This document shows, in pieces, positions 18,237 through 26,983 of a stretch of 64,000 nucleotides of DNA. This stretch comes from Myxococcus xanthus (lineage in GTDB: Bacteria; Myxococcota; Myxococcia; Myxococcales; Myxococcaceae). Each line of letters begins with the position of its first letter. Positions within the stretch are counted from its first letter, which is position 1. A program made the position numbers and the translations under genes. Location: positions 372,001 through 436,000 of the forward strand of contig NZ_FNOH01000005.1 of assembly GCF_900106535.1 (NCBI RefSeq). Direction: 5' to 3'. The notes below the pieces were generated by a model. That model was not told where the DNA came from. It did no database searches and worked only from the letters and a program-made list of their open reading frames with translations.

Positions 18237-20246
18237 ATGGAAACGTACGTCGTCAAGGACGGGGACTCCCCCGACTCAATCGCGCAGAAGTACGGGTTCA
18301 AGGAATGGAAGCTCATCTACGAGCATCCGGACAACGGGGGCCTGCGCGCCACTCGCGGCGCCAATGAAGTGAAGGCGGATGACCGGGTCATCATCCCGGA
18401 CCTGCCAGAGAACCAGGTGTCCGCCGGAGGTCCGCAGAACCTCATCGCCACGCCGGGAACGCCGCTCACCTTGCCGCCCGTCCACTTCGACGCACACATG
18501 CACATCATGAGCGGTAACTGCACGCCCATGCCCGCGCTGGTGCAGATGATGAAGGACAAGGGCCTGGGCTTTCTCATCGGCACGGGCACCAGCCGCACCA
18601 AAATCAACCGCCTGGGCTTCTGGGCGGCGAAAATCCCGTTCGCGCCCGACATCGGTGATGTGTCCCACCGCGACACGCACCGCATTGGTGAAGAGGCCGT
18701 GCGCTCCAATGACAGCCTTGCCCAGGACCGGACGGGATACACCTCGGATGGAATGGGCAACGTGGAGGAGTACACCATCCCCGCGCCCCTGCGAGCCTAT
18801 GCGTCCACGCAGGGCCACGCGGAGGCCAGCGCTTCCTACATGGGCATGTCCATCGTCCTCACCATGGACATGGATTACTGCCACCTGGCTGGCTACCAGG
18901 GGGACCCTATCTACAGCTCGGATTTTGATGGGGCCGAGCCCCGCTTCACCTATCGCTGGCGCACGAAGTCCGACGACCCTGGCGAGCTGATTGAAGCGAA
19001 GTCCGATGAGATACGGCTTCACGAGACGTGGGACCGGCAGCTCCGGCACACCGAGCAGGTGGTCGCGGAGAATCCCTTCCGGTTGCTGCCCATGTTTCAT
19101 TTCGAACCGCGCCGCTTCATCAAGAACGAGGACAAGTCGTTCCCCTTCGAAAAGGTGGTGACGGCCTCCAAGGCGGCTCCCTACATCGGCTTCAAGATGT
19201 ACACGCCCCAGGGCTACATGCCCAAGGAGCGCCATGCGCCGGTGAAGGACATCCTGAGCTGGTTCTTCTCCGAGTGCGCGTCGAACGACATCCCGCTGAT
19301 GACCCACTGCACGCCGTCCGGCTTCTACACACACGAGCGGCGCTTCTACCTGGACCACGAGCCGGACGAGGCCATCCGAAACGACCCGAAGTACTGGCCC
19401 TCGAAGGACGCCATCGCCACCGCGGACGCGAACATCACCAAGGCGCGCGACTACGTGACGGAGCTGGAGGCGAGCTGGAAGAGCCACATCCCGCTCGTGC
19501 TCCGCCGCGCGCGCAATGGCGTGGAGGACGCCATCGAGGCCAAGGAGAAGCTGCTGAACCCGGGCCGGATGCGTTACTTCTATGAGAACTACGTGCACCC
19601 GGAAGCGTGGCGCCCGGTGCTCAATGACAATCCGAAGCTGCGCTTGTGCCTGGCGCACTTCGCCAGCGACGGCACCTTCTGGGACATCCGCAAGGGGTTG
19701 ACCGTCAAGCAGGATGGCCAGAAGGTCCAGTACGACAAGAGCTGGATTGGCTCCATCGTCGAGCTGTGCAACGAGTTCCCCAACTTCTACACGGACATCT
19801 CCTATCTGGACCTGATGGAGAAGCAGAAGTGGAAGCTGCTGGCTGACATCCTCAAGTCCAGTCCGTGGATGCTGAAGAAGATCATGTTCGGCACCGACTG
19901 GTACATGATTACCGCCGAGCCCGTGGCGTACGCGGCTTGGTACAGCCGCACCATCCGCGGGCTGGAGTTCATCCAGAAGGAGCTGCCGACGCAGGTGAAC
20001 CTCTTCACCCAGTTCGCCATCGTCAATCCCATGCGCTACTACCGCATGATGGAGGTCGCCCCGAAGATGAAGGAGGGCCTCAAGAAGCTTCAAACGGACC
20101 TCAACGTGACGGGCGCCGCGGTGGACAAGCTCGAGGACAACTTCACGACGCTGATGCGGCTGCAGCACCCGCTGGAGCAGATTGACAAGGCGGGCGGCCT
20201 GGCCAGCGGTCCCATGTTGTTCACCGCGACCACGAAGGCGAAGTAG
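18237..20246 (+). CDS. LysM + metal-dependent amidohydrolase protein, candidate type VI effector
   Basis: 669 residues. Residues 1-60 form a LysM-like module (VVKDGDSPDSIAQKYGF, then DRVIIPDLPENQ). The rest resembles the amidohydrolase-2 TIM-barrel family, with H-x-H at residues 87-89 (DAHMH), His near 356 (LMTHCTPSGF), His near 476 (LAHFASDGTFWD) and Asp near 554 (FGTDWYM). That is the metal-ligand set expected of a divalent-metal hydrolase. There is no signal peptide, consistent with delivery by the type VI machine encoded just upstream. The spacing from vgrG (48 bp) and the following gene (11 bp) suggests one operon. The substrate is unknown; the effector role is inference from position. 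Confidence 0.75.
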   Translation: METYVVKDGDSPDSIAQKYGFKEWKLIYEHPDNGGLRATRGANEVKADDRVIIPDLPENQVSAGGPQNLIATPGTPLTLPPVHFDAHMHIMSGNCTPMPALVQMMKDKGLGFLIGTGTSRTKINRLGFWAAKIPFAPDIGDVSHRDTHRIGEEAVRSNDSLAQDRTGYTSDGMGNVEEYTIPAPLRAYASTQGHAEASASYMGMSIVLTMDMDYCHLAGYQGDPIYSSDFDGAEPRFTYRWRTKSDDPGELIEAKSDEIRLHETWDRQLRHTEQVVAENPFRLLPMFHFEPRRFIKNEDKSFPFEKVVTASKAAPYIGFKMYTPQGYMPKERHAPVKDILSWFFSECASNDIPLMTHCTPSGFYTHERRFYLDHEPDEAIRNDPKYWPSKDAIATADANITKARDYVTELEASWKSHIPLVLRRARNGVEDAIEAKEKLLNPGRMRYFYENYVHPEAWRPVLNDNPKLRLCLAHFASDGTFWDIRKGLTVKQDGQKVQYDKSWIGSIVELCNEFPNFYTDISYLDLMEKQKWKLLADILKSSPWMLKKIMFGTDWYMITAEPVAYAAWYSRTIRGLEFIQKELPTQVNLFTQFAIVNPMRYYRMMEVAPKMKEGLKKLQTDLNVTGAAVDKLEDNFTTLMRLQHPLEQIDKAGGLASGPMLFTATTKAK

Positions 20247-20257
20247 GAGCCCCGCCC

Positions 20258-21409
20258 ATGGAGCCCAACAAGGACCCCTTCCTGCTGACGCCTCAACTGC
20301 CCGCGGCCGCGGCGCCCGTGCGTCATCCCTCACCGTTCCCCTGGAATCAGGTGGCGCTCGTGTTTCCATCACCGGCGCCGGATTCGGTGTCGGTGCTCAC
20401 GCTGAATGACAAGCTCTGGCGGCTGGAGCTGTCCGGCTCCGAGGTGCGCCGCGTCGAGGTGGATGACGAGTACCTGGAGCAGGTCTCCGGAGGCGAGCTG
20501 CAAGGGATGCAGCCTCCGTCACCCACGCACCTGGCGTACCTCCAGAGTCGAAGCCTGGTGATGTACGACCTCAAGTGGCAACTGGCCAAGACGTGGTTCA
20601 TGGTCGAGCGACTGGAGGAGGTCGCCATCCGCGGCGCGTGGATTTCTCACGCCCCGCTGGTGGTGGCGGCGGAGCTGGAGGACACCACGAATTATGCCCG
20701 CACCTCCCGCATCTCCTTCCGGCTGCGCACCTGGCGGCTGGAGGGTGAAAAGCGCGCGAAGTTGGGCTCGCTGGAGCTGGGCTCCGTCGTCGGCGCGGTG
20801 AAGTGGGACGCGGGGGCGGGGCTGGTCGCGGTGCAGAAGCCCGGCGTGCCGCTGGAGCTCTACGGGCCTGACCTGGCCAGGCCCCAGCCGGAGCACCCGC
20901 TGGCGCTCGCGCTGCGCAAGCTGACGGTGGATGGCCTCACGTTGCAGTCGCTGCGTTTGCATCCCTCGTTGCCGGTGGCGCTCGTGGCTCTGGGCCGTGA
21001 CGTGACGCCGAAGCGGGAGGAGGGGAAGGAGAAGCCCGAGGACCCTGGCATCTGGCGCGTGTCGTGGGAAGGCGCGCCCGCGGTGACGGTGCGGCTAGCG
21101 CGCTATGCCTCCGGGGAGTCGGTGACGCTGGGCTCGTTGTCGCCCGAGGGTGACTGGCTCTACTACCGCGTCCTGAACAGCGCGGGCCGCAACCCGCAGC
21201 TCTACGTGCAGCAGGTGGGCGCGGCCTTCAAGCCGCCCCTGGCGCTGGGCGCTGTTCCGGAGAAGGGCGCGGCGCTGCTGTGGACGGGCGGGGCTCCGTC
21301 GCTCGTCATGTATGACGGGACGAAGGACGCGCTGGTTCACTGGAAGCTGGCGGGCGCGGCGGCACCGGCGAAGCCTCCCGCGGCGCCGCCCAAGCCAGAC
21401 GGGAAGTGA
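20258..21409 (+). CDS. unrecognised soluble protein, possible beta-propeller; candidate immunity or accessory partner
   Basis: 383 residues, not assigned to a family. It lacks a signal peptide and membrane segments. Repeated blocks of short strands with Trp/Leu/Val (LNDKLWRLELSGSEVRRVEV, LVMYDLKWQLAKTWFMVE, SLSPEGDWLYYRVLN, LVMYDGTKDALVHWKL) suggest a WD-like or other beta-propeller. The C-terminus is a low-complexity Ala/Pro/Lys tail. It starts 11 bp after the LysM-amidohydrolase gene, the position where an immunity protein or an effector adaptor is usually found. The role is inferred from location only. Confidence 0.6.
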   Translation: MEPNKDPFLLTPQLPAAAAPVRHPSPFPWNQVALVFPSPAPDSVSVLTLNDKLWRLELSGSEVRRVEVDDEYLEQVSGGELQGMQPPSPTHLAYLQSRSLVMYDLKWQLAKTWFMVERLEEVAIRGAWISHAPLVVAAELEDTTNYARTSRISFRLRTWRLEGEKRAKLGSLELGSVVGAVKWDAGAGLVAVQKPGVPLELYGPDLARPQPEHPLALALRKLTVDGLTLQSLRLHPSLPVALVALGRDVTPKREEGKEKPEDPGIWRVSWEGAPAVTVRLARYASGESVTLGSLSPEGDWLYYRVLNSAGRNPQLYVQQVGAAFKPPLALGAVPEKGAALLWTGGAPSLVMYDGTKDALVHWKLAGAAAPAKPPAAPPKPDGK

Positions 21410-21410
21410 G

Positions 21411-21428
21411 GGGACGGCTCAGCGTCCC
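21411..21428. terminator. short hairpin between convergent genes
   Basis: GGGACG-GCTCAG-CGTCCC forms a perfect 6-bp stem with a 6-base loop, overlapping the stop of the glycerate kinase gene and lying just past the stop of the preceding gene. No T-run follows, so termination is uncertain. Confidence 0.35.
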
Positions 21429-22534
21429 TTGAGGCGCTGGGCCGCCCAACGCGCGGCGGCTTCGCACAGCACCTTCGAGGCCGCTTCGCCCGGCTGGGCG
21501 TTGGCGCTCAGCTCCACCACCTCGTGGAAGAGGTCCAGCGCCAGGCCTTCGTCCCGCTGCACCTGTCCGGCGAAGAGCACCACCGGCGTGCCGTGCTCGC
21601 GGGCCAGCCTCGCGATGCCGCCCGGGCCTTTGCCCAGCGCTGTCTGCCGGTCGAAGCGCCCCTCACCGGTCAGCACCACGTCCGCCATCAGCACGCGCCG
21701 CTCCAGGCCCAGCGCGCGTGACACCAGCTCGTAGCCGGGCACCAGTCGCGCGCCAGCGAGGGCCAGCAGGCCAAAGCCGAAGCCTCCCGCCGCCCCCGCG
21801 CCGGGCCAGCCCGCGGACGTATCCCCCAGCACCGTTGCCGCGTGTGCCAACGCCGCCTCCAGTGCTTCCACGCCGGCCTCGTCCGCGCCCTTCTGCGGAC
21901 CAAAGAGCCGCGCGGCTCCGTCCGGCCCCAAGAGGGGCGAGGTGACGTCCGTGGCACCCAGCAGCTCCACGGCGCCCAGGCGGGGATGACGGCCACTCGC
22001 GCCCACGCGGGCGAGCTGGGCCAGCGCCGCGCCTCCCGGGGGAAGAGGCTGTCCCCGCGCGTCCAGGAAGCGGAAGCCCAGGGCGCTGAGCGCCCCGGTG
22101 CCAGCGTCCGTGGTTGCGCTGCCACCCAGGCAGACGATGAGGCGTTCGCAGCCCGACTCCAGCGCCGCGTGCATCAGCTCGCCGGTGCCATACGTGGATG
22201 CCTTCAGCGCATCGCGAGCCTCGGGCGCCAGCAGCGACAGGCCGGACGCGGAGGCCATCTCCACCACCGCCGTGCGTCCGTCCTCCACCAGGGCCCAGTG
22301 TGCTTCCACGGGCGCGCCCAGCGGTCCACGCACCACCTGCTGACGACGCTCGCCGCGCAGGCCCGTCAGCAGCGCTTCCACCGTCCCTGGCCCGCCATCC
22401 GCGAGCGGTGCCACGTCCAGCACCACTTCCGGCGAGGACTCACGGAGGCCTCGAGCCATGGCTTCAGCCGCTTCCGCGGCGGACAGCGTTCCCTTGAATT
22501 CTTGCGGTGCGACGAGCCAGCGAGGAGAAATCAC
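21419..22534 (-). CDS. glycerate kinase (GlxK/GarK family)
   Basis: 371 residues. Phosphorylates D-glycerate, usually to 2-phosphoglycerate in this family. The start motif LVAPQEFKGTLSAAEAAEAM matches the canonical VAPDSFKGSLSA opening, except that Asp-Ser is replaced by Gln-Glu. GGSATTDAGTGALSALGFRF and TGEGRFDRQTALGKGPGGIA are conserved substrate-binding blocks. I prefer the GTG at 22534 because it places the motif at residue 6 as in relatives; an ATG at 22633 has a better ribosome site (GGGAG) but adds 33 residues with no family likeness. A terminator hairpin separates it from the genes upstream. Confidence 0.88.
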   Translation of the reverse strand: MISPRWLVAPQEFKGTLSAAEAAEAMARGLRESSPEVVLDVAPLADGGPGTVEALLTGLRGERRQQVVRGPLGAPVEAHWALVEDGRTAVVEMASASGLSLLAPEARDALKASTYGTGELMHAALESGCERLIVCLGGSATTDAGTGALSALGFRFLDARGQPLPPGGAALAQLARVGASGRHPRLGAVELLGATDVTSPLLGPDGAARLFGPQKGADEAGVEALEAALAHAATVLGDTSAGWPGAGAAGGFGFGLLALAGARLVPGYELVSRALGLERRVLMADVVLTGEGRFDRQTALGKGPGGIARLAREHGTPVVLFAGQVQRDEGLALDLFHEVVELSANAQPGEAASKVLCEAAARWAAQRLKGR

Positions 22535-22720
22535 GGTGAAGGGCTTGGCGCTTTCTGAGGTGTCCAGGGAACTCCAGAAGGCCAGGGGACCTGTACCGCG
22601 TCCTCTACCTGCGAGAGCCCCCACCCCTGGCATACCACTCCCAGCGTCATTCCCACTCCTGGGGTGATGCGTGTTTCATCACTTCTGTGTATCAACCGGA
22701 CGTTAGCGCCGCGAGTTCCT

Positions 22721-22753
22721 ATAAAGACTTGAATTGAAAAATGGCAATTCAAG
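22721..22753 (-). terminator. intrinsic terminator of the rlmI-ykgJ unit
   Basis: A perfect 9-bp stem, CTTGAATTG (22728-22736) with CAATTCAAG (22745-22753), has an 8-base loop. Read on the minus strand it follows, and overlaps, the stop codon of the YkgJ gene, and TCTTTAT comes straight after the stem. It is strikingly AT-rich for this genome. Confidence 0.7.
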
Positions 22754-23237
22754 CTTTCGTTGCCGCGCGCCAGGCCTCCGCATGCCAGTCAAGCAAAGGG
22801 CGCGGAGCCTTCAGTGAAGGGGCCACGCGCTGAGACACACGCTCCAGCCGCTCCAGCAGCGTGGCCACCGTCTCCGCGGGTTGGCGTGAGGGGCCTTGGA
22901 TGCGCTGGCAGAAGAAGGTCCGACAGCCGAAGGGCCGGTCCGCGTACACCGAGCAGCGCAGGCCCGTGGCGTCCAGGTAGGGACAGCCGCCGTCCGCGCG
23001 AGGTGGCGGCAGCGGGCGTCCTCGGGACAGCAGCTCCCATTCGGGCTGCCACAGCCAGGGCTGGCGCTTGGTGACGGCCAACTGGCAGCACTCGCCGCTG
23101 GCCGGGCAGGAGTAGGGGGCGTAGGCCGCGTCCGCCTGGCGGTAGACGGCGCGCACTTCCTTCAGCGCGCGCTCCCTCTCGCGGGTGCCACCCAGGGGCG
23201 CGTCGTCCGCCTCGTCGTCCCAGTCCCGCGTCCGCAT
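22749..23237 (-). CDS. YkgJ-family cysteine cluster protein
   Basis: 162 residues. Cysteines are spaced as in the YkgJ (CxxCxxCC) family: SCPASGECCQLAV near residue 45, then GGCPYL, LRCSVYADRPFGCRTFFC. These proteins are thought to bind zinc or an iron-sulfur cluster; the function is not established. It starts 10 bp after the RlmI gene and is probably co-transcribed with it. Confidence 0.85.
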   Translation of the reverse strand: MRTRDWDDEADDAPLGGTRERERALKEVRAVYRQADAAYAPYSCPASGECCQLAVTKRQPWLWQPEWELLSRGRPLPPPRADGGCPYLDATGLRCSVYADRPFGCRTFFCQRIQGPSRQPAETVATLLERLERVSQRVAPSLKAPRPLLDWHAEAWRAATKA

Positions 23238-23247
23238 GGGCGAGTCC

Positions 23248-24558
23248 TCAGAGCACCCGGAGCACGAAGCACTTCAGGTAGCGCGTCTCACGCAGGTTGA
23301 GCAGCACGGGGTGGTCCCGGCCGGCGCCGCGGCGCTCGATGATTTGCACGCGGCGGCGGGCATCCGCGGCGGCGGAGGCGAGCATGTCCTCGAAGGCCTG
23401 TTCGTCCACGTGGTACGTGCAACTGGCGGTGATGAGGATGCCGCCGGGCCGCAACAGCTGCAGGGCGCGGAGGTTGATTTCCTTGTACCCGCGCACCGCG
23501 GCTGGGATGGCGTCCTTGTTCTTCGCGAAGGACGGCGGGTCCAGGACGATGGTGTCGAAGCGTTTGCCCTCGTCCACCGCGTCGCGGAGGAAGTCGAAGG
23601 CGTTGGCCACCACCACGTCCAGGTTGTTCAGCTTGTTGGCCGCGGCGTTCTCCCGAAGCTGCGCCGAGGCCGCTTCGGAGATTTCAATCGCCGTGACGTG
23701 CCTGGCCCGCGTGGCGAGCTGGAGCGCGAAGCCGCCGACGTAGGAGAAGCAGTCCAGCGCCTCGCCGTGGGCATAGTGCGCGGCCATGACGTGATTCTCG
23801 CGCTGGTCCAGGAAGGCGCCCGTCTTCTGGCCCTCCAGCAGGTCCGCGCGCATCTTCACCAGGCCCTCGTCGAAGGCCACCGGGCCGGGATGTTCGCCGC
23901 GCAGCACGCCCTTCTCCGGGGTGAGGCCCTCCAGGTTGCGCACGCCCACGTCGGAGCGGTTGATGATGCCGCGCGGGTTGAACTGCGCCTGGAGCAGGTC
24001 GGCGATGAGCGCCTTGCGCTGCTCCATGGCGGGGACCAGGAACTGCACGCTGAGGAAGTCGCCGTAGCGGTCCACCACGAGCCCGGGCAACCCGTCCGCC
24101 TCGCCATGCACCAGGCGGTACGTCTTCTCCCCCGGGAGCGCCAACTGGCGCAGCCGGTCCGCGGCCAGGAGCCGCTCCCGGAAGAAGTCCGCGTCCACCG
24201 CGACGTCGTCGAAGGAGAGCCAGCGCAGGGAAATCTTCGAGTGCTTCGAATAGAAGGCCTTGCCCAGGAACCATCCCCGGGTGTCCGTCACGCGCACCAC
24301 CTCGCCGCCGGGCAGCCCGGGGTCGCCATTCAGGTCCGCGCGGTAGATCCACGGGTGGCCGCCCTGCCAGCGCTCCACGCCGCGGCGCAGCAGCGACACC
24401 TGGGGAAGGCCGTCCGGGCCCAGCTCGGGCGAGGTGCGGTCCGGGGCGGGCTTCTCGGGGCGGGTGTGGGGACGGCCCCGGCCCTGCTGCTGAGAGGAGG
24501 GGCCCGAGGGCCGGTTTCCGCTTCGGCGCGGGTAGGGGGGCTTGGAAGAGGTGGACAT
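23248..24558 (-). CDS. rlmI: RlmI-like 23S rRNA (cytosine-C5) methyltransferase
   Basis: 436 residues. Class I SAM-dependent methyltransferase of the RlmI/RlmK type, modifying ribosomal RNA. A Ser/Pro/Arg-rich N-terminal extension (about 1-55) precedes a PUA-like domain (SLLRRGVERWQGGHPWIYRAD) and the Rossmann domain (ALDCFSYVGGFALQLA, ITAIEIS-like block, TIVLDPPSFAKNKD). The motif DPPSFAKN is diagnostic. The ATG at 24558 leaves 29 bp to the divergent gene; a start at 24645 would run into that gene. Confidence 0.9.
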   Translation of the reverse strand: MSTSSKPPYPRRSGNRPSGPSSQQQGRGRPHTRPEKPAPDRTSPELGPDGLPQVSLLRRGVERWQGGHPWIYRADLNGDPGLPGGEVVRVTDTRGWFLGKAFYSKHSKISLRWLSFDDVAVDADFFRERLLAADRLRQLALPGEKTYRLVHGEADGLPGLVVDRYGDFLSVQFLVPAMEQRKALIADLLQAQFNPRGIINRSDVGVRNLEGLTPEKGVLRGEHPGPVAFDEGLVKMRADLLEGQKTGAFLDQRENHVMAAHYAHGEALDCFSYVGGFALQLATRARHVTAIEISEAASAQLRENAAANKLNNLDVVVANAFDFLRDAVDEGKRFDTIVLDPPSFAKNKDAIPAAVRGYKEINLRALQLLRPGGILITASCTYHVDEQAFEDMLASAAADARRRVQIIERRGAGRDHPVLLNLRETRYLKCFVLRVL

Positions 24559-24587
24559 GGCGTTCGCGGCGTATACTCGCAACCCGC

Positions 24588-25118
24588 GTGAGATACGAGT
24601 TGCTCCTCCAGACGATGACGCCGGGCTCGCCTTATGAGGCGGCACGGGTGGATGCCCTCCTTTCCGAGCGGGGTGTGGTCGCCCGGCCGGACGGCGTGCG
24701 CAGGTGGTCCTTCAAGAATGGCGACGTCGACATCGGCGAGCTGCGTGAGGGCGGACAGGTGGTGGCCACCGAGCTGCGCGTGCCGTTGTCGGACCGCCCC
24801 GACCTGATGCGCGAGGCCGTGGAGGCCGCGGCGGCCCTGGCCTCCGAGGCTGGTGTCCGGCTGGTGGACCCGCAGCTGGGCCGCTCGCTGACCGGCAATG
24901 ACGACGCCGGAGTGCTGGAGCAGTACGTCCGCACGGCGCGCTACGCGGGCGAGGTGGCCGGCGTGCCCGAGGCGATGGGCGCGGGCAGCTACGCGCTGGA
25001 GACGGAGGGCTCCCGCGGCTTCCAGCTCTCCACGCGCATGGTCCTCATCGCCATTGGCATCTTCGTGGTCCTGTACCTGGTGGTGGACACCCTGGTGGGG
25101 CAGCTCGGCGGGCGCTGA
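24588..25118 (+). CDS. conserved-looking protein with C-terminal membrane anchor
   Basis: 176 residues from a GTG start. No family was recognised. The first ~150 residues form a compact mixed alpha/beta soluble domain (RRWSFKNGDVDIGELREGGQ), and the C-terminus is a single hydrophobic helix (MVLIAIGIFVVLYLVVDTLV) followed by a short tail, giving a tail-anchored protein. Divergent from rlmI and 51 bp ahead of fxsA, with which it may be co-transcribed. Confidence 0.7.
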   Translation: MRYELLLQTMTPGSPYEAARVDALLSERGVVARPDGVRRWSFKNGDVDIGELREGGQVVATELRVPLSDRPDLMREAVEAAAALASEAGVRLVDPQLGRSLTGNDDAGVLEQYVRTARYAGEVAGVPEAMGAGSYALETEGSRGFQLSTRMVLIAIGIFVVLYLVVDTLVGQLGGR

Positions 25119-25169
25119 CGCGGCGGCGGAAGACGAGCACGACCCCTCTCGAAGAGTTACCTTGGGGGC

Positions 25170-25748
25170 GTGTTCCGCTACCTCCTCCTCGCCCTCATCG
25201 TGGTGCCCTTCCTCGAGCTCTACTTGCTCCTGGCCATTGGCCGGCAGATAGGGCCCATGCCCACGATTGCCTGGGTGCTGGTGTCCGGCCTGGTGGGCAC
25301 CGCGCTCTCCCGGCGGGAGGGCAGGCGGGTGCTGCGCCACTGGCGTGAGTCCATGGCGCGCGGCCAGGTTCCCGAGGAAGGCATTCTCAGTGGCGTGCTG
25401 GTGCTGGCCGGCGGCGTGCTGCTCGTCATCCCCGGCATCATCACCGACGTCGTGGGGCTGCTGCTCCTGCTGCCGCCCGTGCGGCGCCTCATCTCCGCGC
25501 GCGTGCGTCGCACCCTGGAGCGCAAGGTGCGTGAGGGCTCGATGCACGTCACCACCTTCGGTGGCGGGGCGTTTGGGGGCGGCTTCCACGCGTCCATGGG
25601 AAGCCCTTTTCCCGGAGGCCCCGTGCCGCGTTCTCCGCGGACTGGTGCGCTGGAGCCGGACGCCGGCGGCACCGTGGCCCGCCGGCCTCAGGGGCCGCAG
25701 CAGGAGGTGGATGCCGAGTTCACCGAGGAGGAGCCCAGGCGGAGCTGA
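25170..25748 (+). CDS. fxsA: FxsA-family membrane protein
   Basis: 192 residues from a GTG start. FxsA in E. coli is an inner-membrane protein whose overproduction suppresses phage T7 exclusion by the F plasmid. The family core is clear: FRYLLLALIVVPFLELYLLL, then GPMPTIAWVLVSGLVGTALSR, a helix-helix stretch VLAGGVLLVIPGIITDVVG, and RRLISARV. The C-terminal ~60 residues are Gly/Pro-rich and variable. Confidence 0.9.
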   Translation: MFRYLLLALIVVPFLELYLLLAIGRQIGPMPTIAWVLVSGLVGTALSRREGRRVLRHWRESMARGQVPEEGILSGVLVLAGGVLLVIPGIITDVVGLLLLLPPVRRLISARVRRTLERKVREGSMHVTTFGGGAFGGGFHASMGSPFPGGPVPRSPRTGALEPDAGGTVARRPQGPQQEVDAEFTEEEPRRS

Positions 25749-25763
25749 CGCGCCGCCCGGACG

Positions 25764-26912
25764 TCAGTTCCCGCGCGAACCCAGGCTGCCCACGCTGGCT
25801 TCCAGCGTGGTGGAGCCGGTGCGCCACGGCCGGGCCTGGTCCCTCAACCACGTCCCAATGCGGGCCACCAGGGCGCAGCCCACCAGCAGCGATACGCCGA
25901 TGCCCAGTCCCTCCGGAAGCGTCAGGGTGGGGCCCACGCGGCTGGACAGGCCCGCGTAGCTGGACCAGCCGTACACGATGGGCAGGTGCAGGACGTAGAC
26001 CCAGAGCGACAGGCGGCCCAGGGGCGCCAGCAGGCCGCTGACCTTGCGCGGCAGCATGTTGACCACGCCCAGCACCATCATCCCCTGGCCCACGCGGTAC
26101 GCCACCAGCCACGCGCTGGCGGTGCCCCAGTCCTGGTTCTGTCCGCGCATGAACCAGAAGAGGCCGCCGCCCAGAATCAGCAGCGCCAGCCCCTGCGGCA
26201 CGCCGGGGCGGAGGGTGCCCAGCAGGCTGGCGGCCAGGGCGCCCGCGAAGAAGTAGCTGGCCCACGGGAAGAAGGGGAAGCGGCTGGCGCCGCCACTGCC
26301 GATGAACTGGGTCAGCGGCCCGGGCAACCCTTCGCCCAGGGTCCACAGGGTCGCGCTCACCAGCGGCAGGCCCACCGCGACCACCGCCAGCATCACCGTG
26401 CGTCCCCAGCGGCCCGGCGTCACCGCCAGCAGGGTGGCGCCCACCAGGAGGGCGAAGCCGATGCACTGGAGCGCGTCGAAGACGAGCACCTTCGTCAGCA
26501 TCCGCTCGGTCAGCCCCATCTGGATGACCGTGGACCACCCGGGCCAGTGGACGAGGTAGCCCAGGAAGATGAGCAACAGCGCGCGCCGCACCCGCTTGCC
26601 GTAGGTGTCCCGGGCCGCCGTGGGCTTCGAGCCCAGCGCCGCGACCACCGCCCACCCCGCGACCATCAGGAACAGGGGCGCGGTGATGCCTCGGCAGGTC
26701 CAGTAGTGCTGGACCCACACATCCGCGCGCACGACCGGCGACAACACCGCGTCCAGCGTGTGGCCAATGACCATCGCCATCACCGCGAGCCCGCGCGCGC
26801 AGTCGAGCCCGGGGTGCCGGGTGTCTCGTTTCTGGAAGGTGAAGGTAGGGCCGAGTTGACTCACGAGGTCTCCAGCATAGGCCGTGACTCGGGCCACGTC
26901 TCGAAAACGCAT
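25764..26912 (-). CDS. HGSNAT-like (DUF1624/DUF5009) membrane acyltransferase
   Basis: 382 residues, about ten hydrophobic segments. The start region LDCARGLAVMAMVIGHTLDA matches the catalytic His-bearing first segment of heparan-alpha-glucosaminide N-acetyltransferase relatives, which transfer acetyl groups across a membrane. WASYFFAGALAAS is another family block. The bacterial substrate is unknown. The ATG at 26912 is used; a GTG at 26930 would add six residues and neither has a strong ribosome site. The C-terminus lies 15 bp from the convergent fxsA stop. Confidence 0.8.
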   Translation of the reverse strand: MRFRDVARVTAYAGDLVSQLGPTFTFQKRDTRHPGLDCARGLAVMAMVIGHTLDAVLSPVVRADVWVQHYWTCRGITAPLFLMVAGWAVVAALGSKPTAARDTYGKRVRRALLLIFLGYLVHWPGWSTVIQMGLTERMLTKVLVFDALQCIGFALLVGATLLAVTPGRWGRTVMLAVVAVGLPLVSATLWTLGEGLPGPLTQFIGSGGASRFPFFPWASYFFAGALAASLLGTLRPGVPQGLALLILGGGLFWFMRGQNQDWGTASAWLVAYRVGQGMMVLGVVNMLPRKVSGLLAPLGRLSLWVYVLHLPIVYGWSSYAGLSSRVGPTLTLPEGLGIGVSLLVGCALVARIGTWLRDQARPWRTGSTTLEASVGSLGSRGN

Positions 26913-26983
26913 GAACCCGTCAGCCCCCACTTCACGGAGAGACAGGGCACCCTGACGCGTCGTGTGGTGCTACAGGGAAAGAC

